Shown one piece after another: positions 28,384 through 35,305 of a stretch of DNA of 64,000 bases. Origin of the DNA: Williamsia faeni (GTDB lineage Bacteria; Actinomycetota; Actinomycetes; Mycobacteriales; Mycobacteriaceae); the NCBI GenBank assembly GCA_003202005.1, contig QJJF01000002.1:785962-849961 (forward strand). The letters run 5' to 3'. Both the position numbers and the translations under genes were made by a program. Numbering within the stretch: position 1 is the first letter of the stretch; each line of letters starts with the position of its first letter. Below the pieces are notes generated by a model, which did not search any database, was not told the DNA's origin, and was given only the letters and a program-made list of their open reading frames with translations.

Positions 28384-28878
28384 ATGACCATCCTCAGCCG
28401 ACCCGTCCTGACAGCCGCAACCGCCGGATGATGCGCACTCGCCCTGCTCCTGTCCGCATGTGGCAGTGACGATTCAAGCAGCGACACAACACCGACCGCC
28501 GTACCGAGCCAGGCTGTCACCACGCCGGCCACCCTCGGCCCCACCGACGTCGCGCACAGCTCAGTGCAGAACGCAGACATCACCGGCGCCGTCTTCACCT
28601 TCGTCATCGCCAACAAGGGCACCACGCCGATCGAGGACGGGAACTGGCGCGACCCGTCGCTCGTGTACGGGCCGAACGGGACACCCGCGCAGACTGCTAT
28701 GCCGTTCGCCGGTCAAGGGGATCCGAACATCGGGCAGCCGCAGCAGAGTCCGATCCCGGCGGGCAGCAAGCAGACGATCCGAGTAGGTTACGACGTGCCG
28801 AAGTCCGCACTCACTGACGCCGTGCTCACCGAGGGGTCGATCACCTGGCAGGGCGATTTCAGCAACTTCGGAAACTGA
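28384..28878 (+). pseudogene. Lipoprotein gene interrupted by an in-frame TGA inside the signal peptide
   Basis: From ATG 28384 the reading is MTILSRPVLTAATAG, then TGA (28429-28431), then CALALLLSACGSDDSSSDTT. The lipobox LSAC lies 8 residues beyond the stop. The frame stays open for 149 codons to 28878, encoding a beta-rich domain (FVIANKGTTPIEDGNWRDPS; IRVGYDVPKSALTDAV) like DUF4352-type extracellular domains. A single nonsense change would explain this. A shorter cytosolic product could start at GTG 28564. Prophage lipoproteins of this layout often act in superinfection exclusion; that is only a suggestion. Confidence 0.65.
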
Positions 28879-28891
28879 ACCGACCGGAACC

Positions 28892-29565
28892 TCAGCCCCT
28901 CGCCTCGAGGCGCTGAGTGGTTTCTGTGGCTCGTTTCCGGCGCTCCGCGAACCGCTTCCGCTCGGCTGTCATGTGCGCATCCATCTGGGCGGGCAGCCGG
29001 TCCAGTTCATCCTCGAACAAATGACCGTAAACGTCGAGCGTGACGGCTGCCGATGCGTGGCCCAGCATCCTTTGCACCGTCTTCACATTCGCTCCGGAGT
29101 GGATTGCCAGCGACGCCGCAGTGTGCCGGAGCTCGTAGGTGTCCAGGCCCCACAAACCTGCCTTCTCTGTCGCCTTCGCCCAGATCGGCCGCCACGTCGA
29201 GCGGGTCCACCCACCGAGCAGCCACTCATCCGGGCCCCGACCCTCGGCCAGGTTCTCCGGTACGCACCAGCACGTCGACCATCAGCCGCGCGTCCACCGT
29301 CGGCATGGCTGCCTCGAGGCGGTCGAGCTCGGCGACCGACAGGTATCGGCGCTCGGTCGTTTTCTGCTTCGGGGCGTCCTTCATTCGCACCGGGTTGGCG
29401 AGCACGATGCGTTCCTCGACAGCGGTCGCCTTGATCCCGTTCAGGACGATCGCCACCTTGCGCGCTGACGACTCCCTCAGCGGCAACCGGTTTCCCATCT
29501 GCGTCTGTGAGCTTGCTGGTCAGCGTCGGCAGCCACGCCGCTATCGCTGCCCTGGTGACCTGCTG
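28892..29565 (-). pseudogene. Tyrosine-type phage integrase, broken by a frameshift and an internal deletion
   Basis: Three fragments read in order on the minus strand. First, the core-binding start VTRAAIAAWLPTLTSKLTDA (about 29559-29500) is in one frame. Second, after a shift, SSARKVAIVLNGIKATAVEE to YLSVAELDRLEAAM and LVRTG (29490-29226). Third, WTRSTWRPIWAKATEKAGLW, LRHTAASLAIHSGANVKTVQ, RMLGHASAAVTLDVYGHLFE (about 29210-28892), with the catalytic HxxR, GH and Tyr. The first catalytic Arg region between fragments two and three is missing (roughly 70-90 residues). It cannot encode an active enzyme. It drove insertion at tRNA-Pro originally. Confidence 0.82.
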
Positions 29566-29581
29566 GCACTCGACCTTGCCC

Positions 29582-29722
29582 GACGGATGGAAGCAGCTCG
29601 GTGGCCGGACCCTGGTCGACGGTGTTGCTGCGTTGCTAGCTGGGCTCGGCGTCGAAGGATGTTCAGACCCGCTGGGCAAAGTGAAGTTCGCCGAGTTCCT
29701 CGACACCGTCGAAGGGAAGTAG
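29582..29722 (+). pseudogene. 3' remnant resembling a phage endolysin (LysA) C-terminus
   Basis: The open frame runs from 29507, but only the part from DGWKQLGGRTLVDGVAALL onward looks phage-like. The GWxQLGxxTLVDxVA pattern resembles, from memory, C-termini of mycobacteriophage and Gordonia-phage LysA. The segment upstream overlaps the integrase remnant on the other strand, so this is a deletion junction. It ends 2 bp before the holin-type gene, the usual place for lysA. Confidence 0.4.
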
Positions 29723-29724
29723 TC

Positions 29725-30099
29725 ATGACCTCGCCAGTCGTGGATATCCTGCGCGCCAAGCTCGATGAGCAGCCGATCTACAAGCGGTACGCCAACACCG
29801 TGACATCGCTGATCGCGACCGCCGTCAATGTGGTGTGGGTGCTGATCAGCCTGGGCGTGGAACTGCCCACCCAAGCCACTGTCGGTGTCGCGGTGGCGAT
29901 CCAGGCGCTCGGCGCTCTCGGCGTTCTGATCGGCGTCGCCATCGCCTTGGTCGTCGGCCAGATCCGCGAGTGGATTGTCCTCGGCACTACCTATCGGCGG
30001 GTGACGCAAATCCAGGACGACGAGATCAAAGACCTTCGCGTGGCGGTCGATAAGTGGCGGGCGGCATACGACCTGTCCGCTGACACTGTCCACGCGTAG
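29725..30099 (+). CDS. Phage holin-type small membrane protein
   Basis: 124 residues with a ribosome site GAAGGGA 7 nt upstream. A soluble N-terminus (MTSPVVDILRAKLDEQPIYK) is followed by two membrane segments (about 27-45 and 53-77, the second AIQALGALGVLIGVAIALVV) and a charged C-terminal helix (DDEIKDLRVAVDKWRAAYDL). Size, topology and position between a LysA-like end and LysB fit a two-span holin. Family name cannot be given. Confidence 0.6.
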   Translation: MTSPVVDILRAKLDEQPIYKRYANTVTSLIATAVNVVWVLISLGVELPTQATVGVAVAIQALGALGVLIGVAIALVVGQIREWIVLGTTYRRVTQIQDDEIKDLRVAVDKWRAAYDLSADTVHA

Positions 30100-30182
30100 A
30101 CCATCCGCAACAACACCGCTACCGGAGAAGGGGCGCTCAAGTTGCTGCAAACGTTCCGGGAACTCACGGCAAGGGAGCCGTC

Positions 30183-30407
30183 GTGATGTGGTTCCGGCGG
30201 CGCACAGAACTCGAACGTGACGCCGAAGACGCCGGCGCATTACGGGAGCAGGCCGAGAAGGTCATGCAAGACGCGGAACAAACCCGCAAAGAGGCCGAAC
30301 GGTTGGCCCGCAAAGCGGCGGGCATCGAGCGGGCTGTACGCGCCGAAATGCGGCGAAACTCATGGACGGACACCTTGTTTGGTGTCATCGAGACAGGCAG
30401 GCAGTGA
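30183..30407 (+). CDS. Small coiled-coil protein of the prophage lysis region
   Basis: 74 residues (GTG 30183 or ATG 30186). Nearly all is a charged helix with heptad character (DAGALREQAEKVMQDAEQTR, EAERLARKAAGIERAVRAEM), ending NSWTDTLFGVIETGRQ. Similar short coiled-coil proteins sit beside holins and LysB in actinobacteriophages. The function is unknown. Confidence 0.6.
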   Translation: MMWFRRRTELERDAEDAGALREQAEKVMQDAEQTRKEAERLARKAAGIERAVRAEMRRNSWTDTLFGVIETGRQ

Positions 30408-30438
30408 TGCGCCAGGCAGGCATATTGGATCTCTTTAC

Positions 30439-30756
30439 GTGCTGATTACGATCCTCATCTATACGGGCGTGTATTTCGCTCGGTCACCGTGGCGGTCGTC
30501 GGTTCTCACGATGATCTTCGCGGTGAAGAACCTGCTCGTCGTGTTTCTGATCGGGCAGGTCGTGGCGTCGATTTTCCTCGGCAGCGACTACTGGGGCCGG
30601 GACTGGTTTCGCATCGCCGACTACTACCTGTGTGGTACAGCGTATGCAGCCCTGGCGATCCTGCTGTGGCGGATGCAGTCCCACGATATCGCGGTGTTCC
30701 GGTCCGAGGAGACCGAGGCCCGTGCGGAGCAGAAGGCGCGAGAGGAAAGTCTCTGA
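30439..30756 (+). CDS. Small membrane protein of the prophage lysis region
   Basis: 105 residues from GTG 30439 (weak ribosome site; start uncertain). Three hydrophobic segments: VLITILIYTGVYFA, SVLTMIFAVKNLLVVFLIGQ, and DYYLCGTAYAALAILLWRM; then a charged tail EETEARAEQKAREESL. Its TGA overlaps the LysB ATG (TGATG). Such membrane proteins are routinely next to lysB in phages of Gordonia and mycobacteria and may be holin-like. Confidence 0.6.
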   Translation: MLITILIYTGVYFARSPWRSSVLTMIFAVKNLLVVFLIGQVVASIFLGSDYWGRDWFRIADYYLCGTAYAALAILLWRMQSHDIAVFRSEETEARAEQKAREESL

Positions 30757-31538
30757 TGGGCACAACTGTCATCACAGCCCGCGGTACCGGCGCACATCGG
30801 TGGGACCCCAACAGTCTGCTGACTGGCGTGGTGCATCTGCTCGGCGATTTGGTCGAGTGGGTCGACCTGGACTACGACGCGAGTATCGCCGTGTTTAATC
30901 CGTTTGGCCGTGTCGACGGCGTATCCGAGGAGGTCTCGCGTCAGCACGGAGTGGCGAACCTCGCTCGAGCGATCCGGGAGACACCGCATCGGGTGGTGCT
31001 CGCTGGATACTCGCTCGGCGCTCTGGTGGTCTCCGATTTCCTTGCCGCACAAGCACGCGGTGAGTTCGCTGACTGCGAGGTGTCAGCGGTGGTGCTGATT
31101 GCCAACCCTGCGCGGGTGCCTGGCGTGAGCTACGGCCTGCCATCGTTCGGGTATGGCCTCGACGGCACACACCCGCGGTGGCCGGCGGTCCCGACGTACG
31201 AAATCGCCAACCCGGTCGACATGATCACTTCCGCGCCGGCCAACTCACCGTGGCGGCAGTTCGCCGACCAGATTCGTGCGTTCAGTCTCGGTGATGTCCC
31301 GTCGTGGATGCATCACATGCTCGACCAGCTCGACGGTGCCGAACGACGCCAGGCACTCGATCAGTGGTGGGAACCGACGTTCTGGCAGTCCTATGCCGAG
31401 GCTCCGGTATGGCTGCGCGGATATCTGAGCGACGGCCAGCACACCGTGGCCTATTCCCAGCCTCATTGGTGCGATGACTCGGGCCGCAAGGTCACCGGCA
31501 TCGAGTTGGCCGCTTCCGCAATCTCTCACCACCTCTGA
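30756..31538 (+). CDS. lysB: Lysin B, mycolyl-arabinogalactan esterase (alpha/beta hydrolase)
   Basis: 260 residues. It cleaves the ester between mycolic acids and arabinogalactan, needed by phages to break the outer mycomembrane. The nucleophile elbow is VVLAGYSLGALVVSDFL (GxSxG, Ser about 86). An acidic site follows in IANPVDMITS, and the catalytic His is probably in the late QHTVAY segment. It starts with TTVITARGTGAHRWDPNSLL, a LysB-like opening. The frame appears intact, unlike most of the element. A rho-independent terminator follows at 31564-31603. Confidence 0.82.
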   Translation: MGTTVITARGTGAHRWDPNSLLTGVVHLLGDLVEWVDLDYDASIAVFNPFGRVDGVSEEVSRQHGVANLARAIRETPHRVVLAGYSLGALVVSDFLAAQARGEFADCEVSAVVLIANPARVPGVSYGLPSFGYGLDGTHPRWPAVPTYEIANPVDMITSAPANSPWRQFADQIRAFSLGDVPSWMHHMLDQLDGAERRQALDQWWEPTFWQSYAEAPVWLRGYLSDGQHTVAYSQPHWCDDSGRKVTGIELAASAISHHL

Positions 31539-31563
31539 CACCGCGCCCCACCCCGCACGACTT

Positions 31564-31612
31564 CGCCCCACCTTGGCCTGCTTGCGCGGGCTCGGGTGGG
31601 GCGTTGTTTTCG
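31564..31612 (+). terminator. Rho-independent terminator after lysB
   Basis: CGCCCCACC (31564-31572) pairs with GGTGGGGCG (31595-31603); the inner GCCTGC/GCGGGC can extend the stem. TTGTTTTCG follows. It marks the end of the lysis operon. Confidence 0.75.
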
Positions 31613-31722
31613 TGTGGTCGATCAGAGTTCGATGTCGAGCTGTCGGGCAAGTTTTCCGAGCGAGATCGTGTCGTGCGCTCGCTCGGTCACCGAGATCTCG
31701 TCGAGTTCATTCTCGGTCATGG

Positions 31723-32121
31723 TCAGCTCGTCACGAGCTGCTGCGCCCGTTGGAACGACACGTCGAGAGCGGTTCCGATGTCGCGGACCGAGACCCCCTT
31801 CGAGGCGAGTGTCTTCGCGAGTTCACGAGCCTCGGCGAGCGACTTCTGTTCGTACTCGGCCGCACAGCGTCGATGTGTTTTGACCTGGTCGATCTTCTGC
31901 GAGACGTCGATATCGTCGAGCTGAATATTGAACTCAAGCTCGATCTCGCTCGGCGCGACGTCGAGAACGGTGCATGCGTAGTTCTGTGCCTCGATCGTGA
32001 TGTCACTGAGCTTCCGAGCCTGGGTTAGGCCCGTGAGGTTCCCGTTCACCCCGTCGAGGGCTGGAATCCGGATGAGCCACCAGCGATCTTCCTTGGTGAC
32101 GATCGCGCGATACTTGGCCAT
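31723..32121 (-). CDS. hicB: HicB-like antitoxin with C-terminal DNA-binding region
   Basis: 132 residues. The N-terminal part MAKYRAIVTKEDRWWLIRIP, LDGVNGNLTGLTQARKLSDI matches the partial RNase-H-like HicB fold. The C-terminal ELAKTLASKGVSVRDIGTAL, DVSFQRAQQLVTS is an HTH suited to autoregulation. It begins 6 bp after the hicA-like stop, in the normal toxin-antitoxin order. It would bind and neutralise HicA and repress the operon. Confidence 0.7.
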   Translation of the reverse strand: MAKYRAIVTKEDRWWLIRIPALDGVNGNLTGLTQARKLSDITIEAQNYACTVLDVAPSEIELEFNIQLDDIDVSQKIDQVKTHRRCAAEYEQKSLAEARELAKTLASKGVSVRDIGTALDVSFQRAQQLVTS

Positions 32122-32127
32122 ATCGAT

Positions 32128-32301
32128 TCAGTCCTTTCCGCAGTCGCACACCGCGATCGCCTTGACGACCATCGCGTGGACCGCTGGTGAGATGGTCTTG
32201 TGACCCGTGGGAACACTCACCTTGTGAGCGCCCGACGGGCACGCGAACATCTCGTGCGAGCCCTTGCCTGGTCGAGTGGTGAAGCCTTCCGACTTCAGCA
32301 T
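32128..32301 (-). CDS. hicA: HicA-like mRNA-interferase toxin, short or 5'-frameshifted
   Basis: 57 residues from ATG 32301: MLKSEGFTTRPGKGSHEMFA ... VSVPTGHKTISPAVH. It has the HicA dsRBD-like core with the catalytic GSH His. Family members normally begin with about 8-12 more residues (xSRxVIKxLxxxGF). Those residues are visible upstream in frame as TSTSRVIVKMLKSEGF but have no start codon before a TAA. An ATG at 32338 lies one base out of frame. Either the toxin starts late or a one-base loss has disabled it. A Cys pair (VCDCGKD) ends the protein. Confidence 0.55.
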   Translation of the reverse strand: MLKSEGFTTRPGKGSHEMFACPSGAHKVSVPTGHKTISPAVHAMVVKAIAVCDCGKD

Positions 32302-32343
32302 CTTGACGATTACCCGAGAGGTGCTGGTGCGATCATGAGATTA

Positions 32344-32394
32344 GTCAACTCCGATAGACGAAAACAAGTCAACCGAACTAGACAAAACATTATA
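32344..32394. promoter_or_regulatory. Two 24-bp spaced repeats and TATAAT upstream of hicAB
   Basis: The motif GTCAAC-N5-TAGAC-N-AAA occurs twice, at 32344 and 32368, exactly 24 bp apart. TATAAT reads on the minus strand at 32394-32389, in the hicAB direction. The stretch is AT-richer than its surroundings. It may be the HicB or phage-repressor operator with the hicAB promoter. Confidence 0.4.
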
Positions 32395-32503
32395 GGACTA
32401 TAGGGTCGGGGGTCGTGACCAAGTCCCTGCTACCTGGCTGCTACCTACAGTCGCCGATCACCTGCACGTTTACGCAATCATCCGCGACCATGTATAAATC
32501 AGA

Positions 32504-32538
32504 AAAAGCCTGGTCAGATGTACTCTGACCAGGCTTTT
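32504..32538. terminator. tRNA-Pro terminator hairpin (bidirectional)
   Basis: AAAAGCCTGGTCAGA and TCTGACCAGGCTTTT form a perfect 15-bp stem with a 5-nt loop, 6 bp beyond the tRNA 3' end. Flanking A/T runs give a U-tract in either direction. Confidence 0.85.
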
Positions 32539-32592
32539 CTTTGTCGGGCTGACAGGATTTGAACCTGCGACCACTTGACCCCCAGTCAAGTA
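32516..32592. repeat. attR: right copy of the 77-bp direct repeat
   Basis: Identical to 28150-28226. This copy lies inside the complete tRNA-Pro gene and its terminator; the tRNA 5' half (32593-32617) is chromosomal sequence on the far side of the crossover. Confidence 0.85.
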
Positions 32593-32617
32593 CGCTACCA
32601 AGCTGCGCCACAGCCCG
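32544..32617 (-). tRNA. tRNA-Pro, anticodon GGG
   Basis: 74 nt. Acceptor stem CGGGCTG/CAGCCCG plus discriminator A; D-arm GCGCAGCTTGGTAGCG; anticodon stem CTTGA/TCAAG with loop CTGGGGG giving GGG; T-arm CAGGTTCAAATCCTG. CCA is not encoded. It decodes CCC (and CCU). The 3' half is part of the prophage att core. Confidence 0.93.
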
Positions 32618-32778
32618 TGGCACTCCCTGCGAAGGGTGCTGAATGAGATTACCTCAGGCACCACCCGCAACGAAAATCGGCTGGTAGAAGCCCAATCTGC
32701 ACACGACACAGACGGCAACGGGCGCTCGCAGGCGTCCACCACGTCTCTCCCCGCCGGATACGCAATCCTTCCGCATAC

Positions 32779-32806
32779 TTCCCTATAATCACGTATATTT
32801 CCCTAT
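32779..32806 (+). promoter_or_regulatory. Promoter/operator of the HTH-DUF4180 pair: TATAAT and two TTCCCTAT repeats
   Basis: TTCCCTAT occurs at 32779-32786 and 32799-32806, two helical turns apart, flanking TATAAT (32784-32789). The GTG start is at 32808. Transcription would begin near 32796, giving a very short or absent leader. The repeats are good candidates for binding by the HTH protein itself. Confidence 0.5.
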
Positions 32807-32807
32807 T

Positions 32808-33263
32808 GTGACCACTGCGAATTTTCTGTCCGCCGAAGAGGTGGCCGACGAACTCGGGCTCCATGTGCGGACGATCCGCGCGTATATCCGCGATGGACGC
32901 CTGCGCGCCGCACGGGTGGGCAAGCAGTACCGGATCACGAGACCAGACCTGGCGGCATTTGTGACGGGTTCCGAGCCCAACCCGACCGTCCAGCTTCCAG
33001 CGCCGCAAACCGAGGCCGGACTGACCGCACACAGCACCGTTGTCATCGACTTCGACAACATCGGCGTCAACGATTCCGACCGCATCATCACCGTGCTCAA
33101 CGGCGCGGTGGGTGGACGGAGCGGCGCCACTCCCCTGCGCCTCACGGCAGTGCCAGACCGGACCCGCCGATCGCTGAAAGTCATTGCACAGGGCGGCATC
33201 AGCGACACCGCTGAAATCCTTGCCTTGCTGCGCGATATCACCGAAGGAGGAAACTTCTCGTGA
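32808..33263 (+). CDS. Excisionase/MerR-like helix-turn-helix protein with extra C-terminal domain
   Basis: 151 residues from GTG 32808. The N-terminal 55 residues are an excisionase-family HTH: NFLSAEEVADELGLHVRTIR, AYIRDGRLRAARVGKQYRIT and RPDLAAFV. A Pro-rich linker precedes a second domain (about 75-150: STVVIDFDNIGVNDSDRIIT, LRLTAVPDRTRRSLKVIAQG), unrecognised, perhaps a sensor. The stop overlaps the DUF4180 GTG. The gene lies outside the att sites, so it is chromosomal and not the prophage excisionase. Confidence 0.75.
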   Translation: MTTANFLSAEEVADELGLHVRTIRAYIRDGRLRAARVGKQYRITRPDLAAFVTGSEPNPTVQLPAPQTEAGLTAHSTVVIDFDNIGVNDSDRIITVLNGAVGGRSGATPLRLTAVPDRTRRSLKVIAQGGISDTAEILALLRDITEGGNFS

Positions 33264-33610
33264 CGACATTCCAACAAACCTCGAACGGCGACGAACTGAT
33301 GGTCTACGGCGAGACCGGAGAGTCCATCGCCGCCCTGGACGCCGTCGGAGCCACCTGGGGCCGACGGGTGGCGGCGGTGGTCATACCCCTCACTCGACTG
33401 CCTGAGGGCTTCCTGGACCTCAGCACTGGTGTCGCGGGCGAGTATCTGCAGAAGATGGTGACCTACCAAATCGCGATCGCGATCATCGGAGACATTTCGG
33501 TCGAGATCGCGCGCAGCGAATCGTTGGCAGCCTTTGTGCGCGAATCCAATCGCGGCCGCCACGTGTGGTTCGTCGAATCGATCGATGACGTACACGCTCG
33601 GATCGGCTGA
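33260..33610 (+). CDS. DUF4180-family protein
   Basis: 116 residues from GTG 33260, which overlaps the upstream TGA (GTGA) and has a strong GGAGGAAAC ribosome site. The family pattern is clear: RVAAVVIPLTRLPEGFLDLS, GVAGEYLQKMVTYQIAIAII, and the conserved FVRESNRGRHVWFVESIDD. The fold is expected to be alpha/beta. The function is unknown throughout the family. It forms a coupled pair with the HTH protein, which suggests the two act together. Confidence 0.82.
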   Translation: MTTFQQTSNGDELMVYGETGESIAALDAVGATWGRRVAAVVIPLTRLPEGFLDLSTGVAGEYLQKMVTYQIAIAIIGDISVEIARSESLAAFVRESNRGRHVWFVESIDDVHARIG

Positions 33611-33677
33611 CGTGAGCCAGGTTTGACGCAAAACCGCTGGTAACGGATTTGTCTTAGGGTGCTGATAGAAATATTCC

Positions 33678-35246
33678 ATGGGTTCGGGGGTGACAGATCT
33701 GATCAACCGTATCGAGGGCATGGCACTTGATGCGGAGGAGATCGTTGCTGTCCGTGAAGTGTTGTCGCGCAGGCTTGTTGATGTTTCGTTGGCGACGTTG
33801 TCGGACAAAGAGACACTGGAACTCGCTCAAGCAGTGGAGACTCAAAGCCGTCGTGATGAAGCCGTGAAGGTCCGGATCGCGGTGGAGTTGCGGGAGCGGT
33901 CGGTCGCGGCGAAGCAGGGTCTCAAGCACAACAAGTTCTTGCGTCACCAGCTACGCATCTCGGCGACCCAGGCCAGTGCCCGGTCGAAACGCGCTGAACG
34001 CGTGGGCCAATGGCACACCCCGTCAGGTGAGGTGACCGAACCCGTCTATCCGCACACCGCTCAGGCGTTGCGGGACGGTGCGATCGGGATCGCCCATTAC
34101 AACGTCATCGATGATGTGTTGCGGGCGTTGCCGGGCACGATTCGTAGTGATCTGGCCTTGTGGTCCGAGGGTGAGCGGTTGATGGCCGAGGCCGCCCGCA
34201 CGATGGATCCGGATGAGTTGAAGAGGGTGGGCCTGCATCTGCATGCCTACCTGAACCCGGATGGCGAGTTCGATGATGTCGACCGGGCGCAAAAACGCGA
34301 CCTGAAAGTATCCAAACAGGGTGCTGACCACATGGCCGGGATCACCGGCACTCTCGACCCCGCCACCAAAGCGTTGTGGGACATCGTCGCCGCGAAATGG
34401 GCCGCACAAGGGATGAACAACCCGAACGATCCGGACTCACCCACCGGAAGTGCCGACAAGGCTGATGCTGAGACGCTTCAGGCCGCAGCCAAACGTGATA
34501 CCCGTACTCCCGGGCAGCGCAATCATGACGCGTTCAAACGGTTGATGGAAATGGTGGTCGGGCAAGGCATCCTCGGTCATCACCGTGGTCTACCCGCTCA
34601 GGTGATCGTCACAATGACCCTGGAACAACTCGAGGCCGAAGCCGGCTTGGCGACCACCGCCTCCGGCGGGGTGCTGCCGGTCCGCGATGCCCTGCGTCTG
34701 GCGGGTGTGAGCCGTAAGTTCCTGGCGCTGCTCGACGACAAACACCGACCCCTGTTCCTGGGCCGTGAAAAACGTTTGGCGACCGCGTATCAACGCCTGG
34801 CGTTGATCGCCGCCGAACGGGGATGTTCACGCCCTGGCTGTGATGCGCCGGCGACGGAAACCGCGGTGCATCACATGGTCGAGTACTCCAAAGGTGGACG
34901 CACCGACATCACCGTCCTGACCTTGGTCTGCGGTCCCGATCACGGCTACATCCATGATGGGGACACCGGCTGGATCACCGAGATCATCAGGGATGGCACC
35001 GGTCCGCCGGGTTGGCAGGGCCGGGTCGGGTGGCGCCAACGGGGAACCCTGGATCCGCCGCGGCCCAACAACACTCATTTCCCGGATAAGTACTTCACGA
35101 ATCCGGAGATGTGGAACCCGGACAGCGACGCCGACGCCGAATGGTTCAAACAACGCGCCCGCGCGGCATTCGAGAAGAAAGCCGCCGAGGCACCGGTGTA
35201 CAAGGTCGACTTCGGATGGCGCCGTGCCAAGTATCACGCTGCCTGA
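33678..35246 (+). CDS. DUF222 / HNH-endonuclease domain protein (13E12 repeat family)
   Basis: 522 residues. The helical DUF222 domain spans about 1-360 (VREVLSRRLVDVSLATLSDK; IGIAHYNVIDDVLRALPGT). The HNH domain is C-terminal: RGCSRPGCDAPATETAVHHM, VEYSKGGRTDITVLTLVCGP, DHGYIHD, with the paired Cys, the HH and the final Asp-His. These genes occur in many copies in mycolic-acid actinomycetes and some copies are phage targets. The biological role is not established. A terminator hairpin follows directly. Confidence 0.9.
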   Translation: MGSGVTDLINRIEGMALDAEEIVAVREVLSRRLVDVSLATLSDKETLELAQAVETQSRRDEAVKVRIAVELRERSVAAKQGLKHNKFLRHQLRISATQASARSKRAERVGQWHTPSGEVTEPVYPHTAQALRDGAIGIAHYNVIDDVLRALPGTIRSDLALWSEGERLMAEAARTMDPDELKRVGLHLHAYLNPDGEFDDVDRAQKRDLKVSKQGADHMAGITGTLDPATKALWDIVAAKWAAQGMNNPNDPDSPTGSADKADAETLQAAAKRDTRTPGQRNHDAFKRLMEMVVGQGILGHHRGLPAQVIVTMTLEQLEAEAGLATTASGGVLPVRDALRLAGVSRKFLALLDDKHRPLFLGREKRLATAYQRLALIAAERGCSRPGCDAPATETAVHHMVEYSKGGRTDITVLTLVCGPDHGYIHDGDTGWITEIIRDGTGPPGWQGRVGWRQRGTLDPPRPNNTHFPDKYFTNPEMWNPDSDADAEWFKQRARAAFEKKAAEAPVYKVDFGWRRAKYHAA

Positions 35247-35251
35247 ACGAA

Positions 35252-35285
35252 CCTGCCCCGACCAACTGTTGTTGATCGGGGCAGG
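35252..35285. terminator. Bidirectional terminator between HNH gene and der
   Basis: CCTGCCCCGACCAAC (35252-35266) and GTTGATCGGGGCAGG (35271-35285) form a 15-bp stem with one mismatch and a 4-nt loop. It lies between convergent genes and can serve both. Confidence 0.75.
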
Positions 35286-35305
35286 GTGCACGCTGATTGT
35301 TGCTG

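Larger units (their letters stand above)
28150..32592. mobile_element. Decayed prophage integrated in tRNA-Pro(GGG), about 4.4 kb
   Basis: The element is bounded by the 77-bp att repeats. It contains a disrupted integrase, a nonsense-mutated lipoprotein gene, a LysA-like 3' fragment, holin-type and membrane proteins, LysB and hicAB. No capsid, tail, terminase or replication genes remain. The lysis cassette and a mycolate esterase indicate a siphophage of mycolic-acid bacteria. Excision in cis is unlikely since the integrase is broken, though the att sites are intact enough for an integrase supplied by another phage. Confidence 0.82.

Noticed and set aside
28429..28431. TGA as selenocysteine or programmed readthrough codon
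   Set aside because: No SECIS-like hairpin or selenoprotein context is visible; nonsense mutation is simpler. Kept only as a point to resequence.
32808..33263. Prophage excisionase
   Set aside because: The gene lies outside the att repeats, has a second domain and is coupled to DUF4180, so it is more likely a chromosomal regulator.
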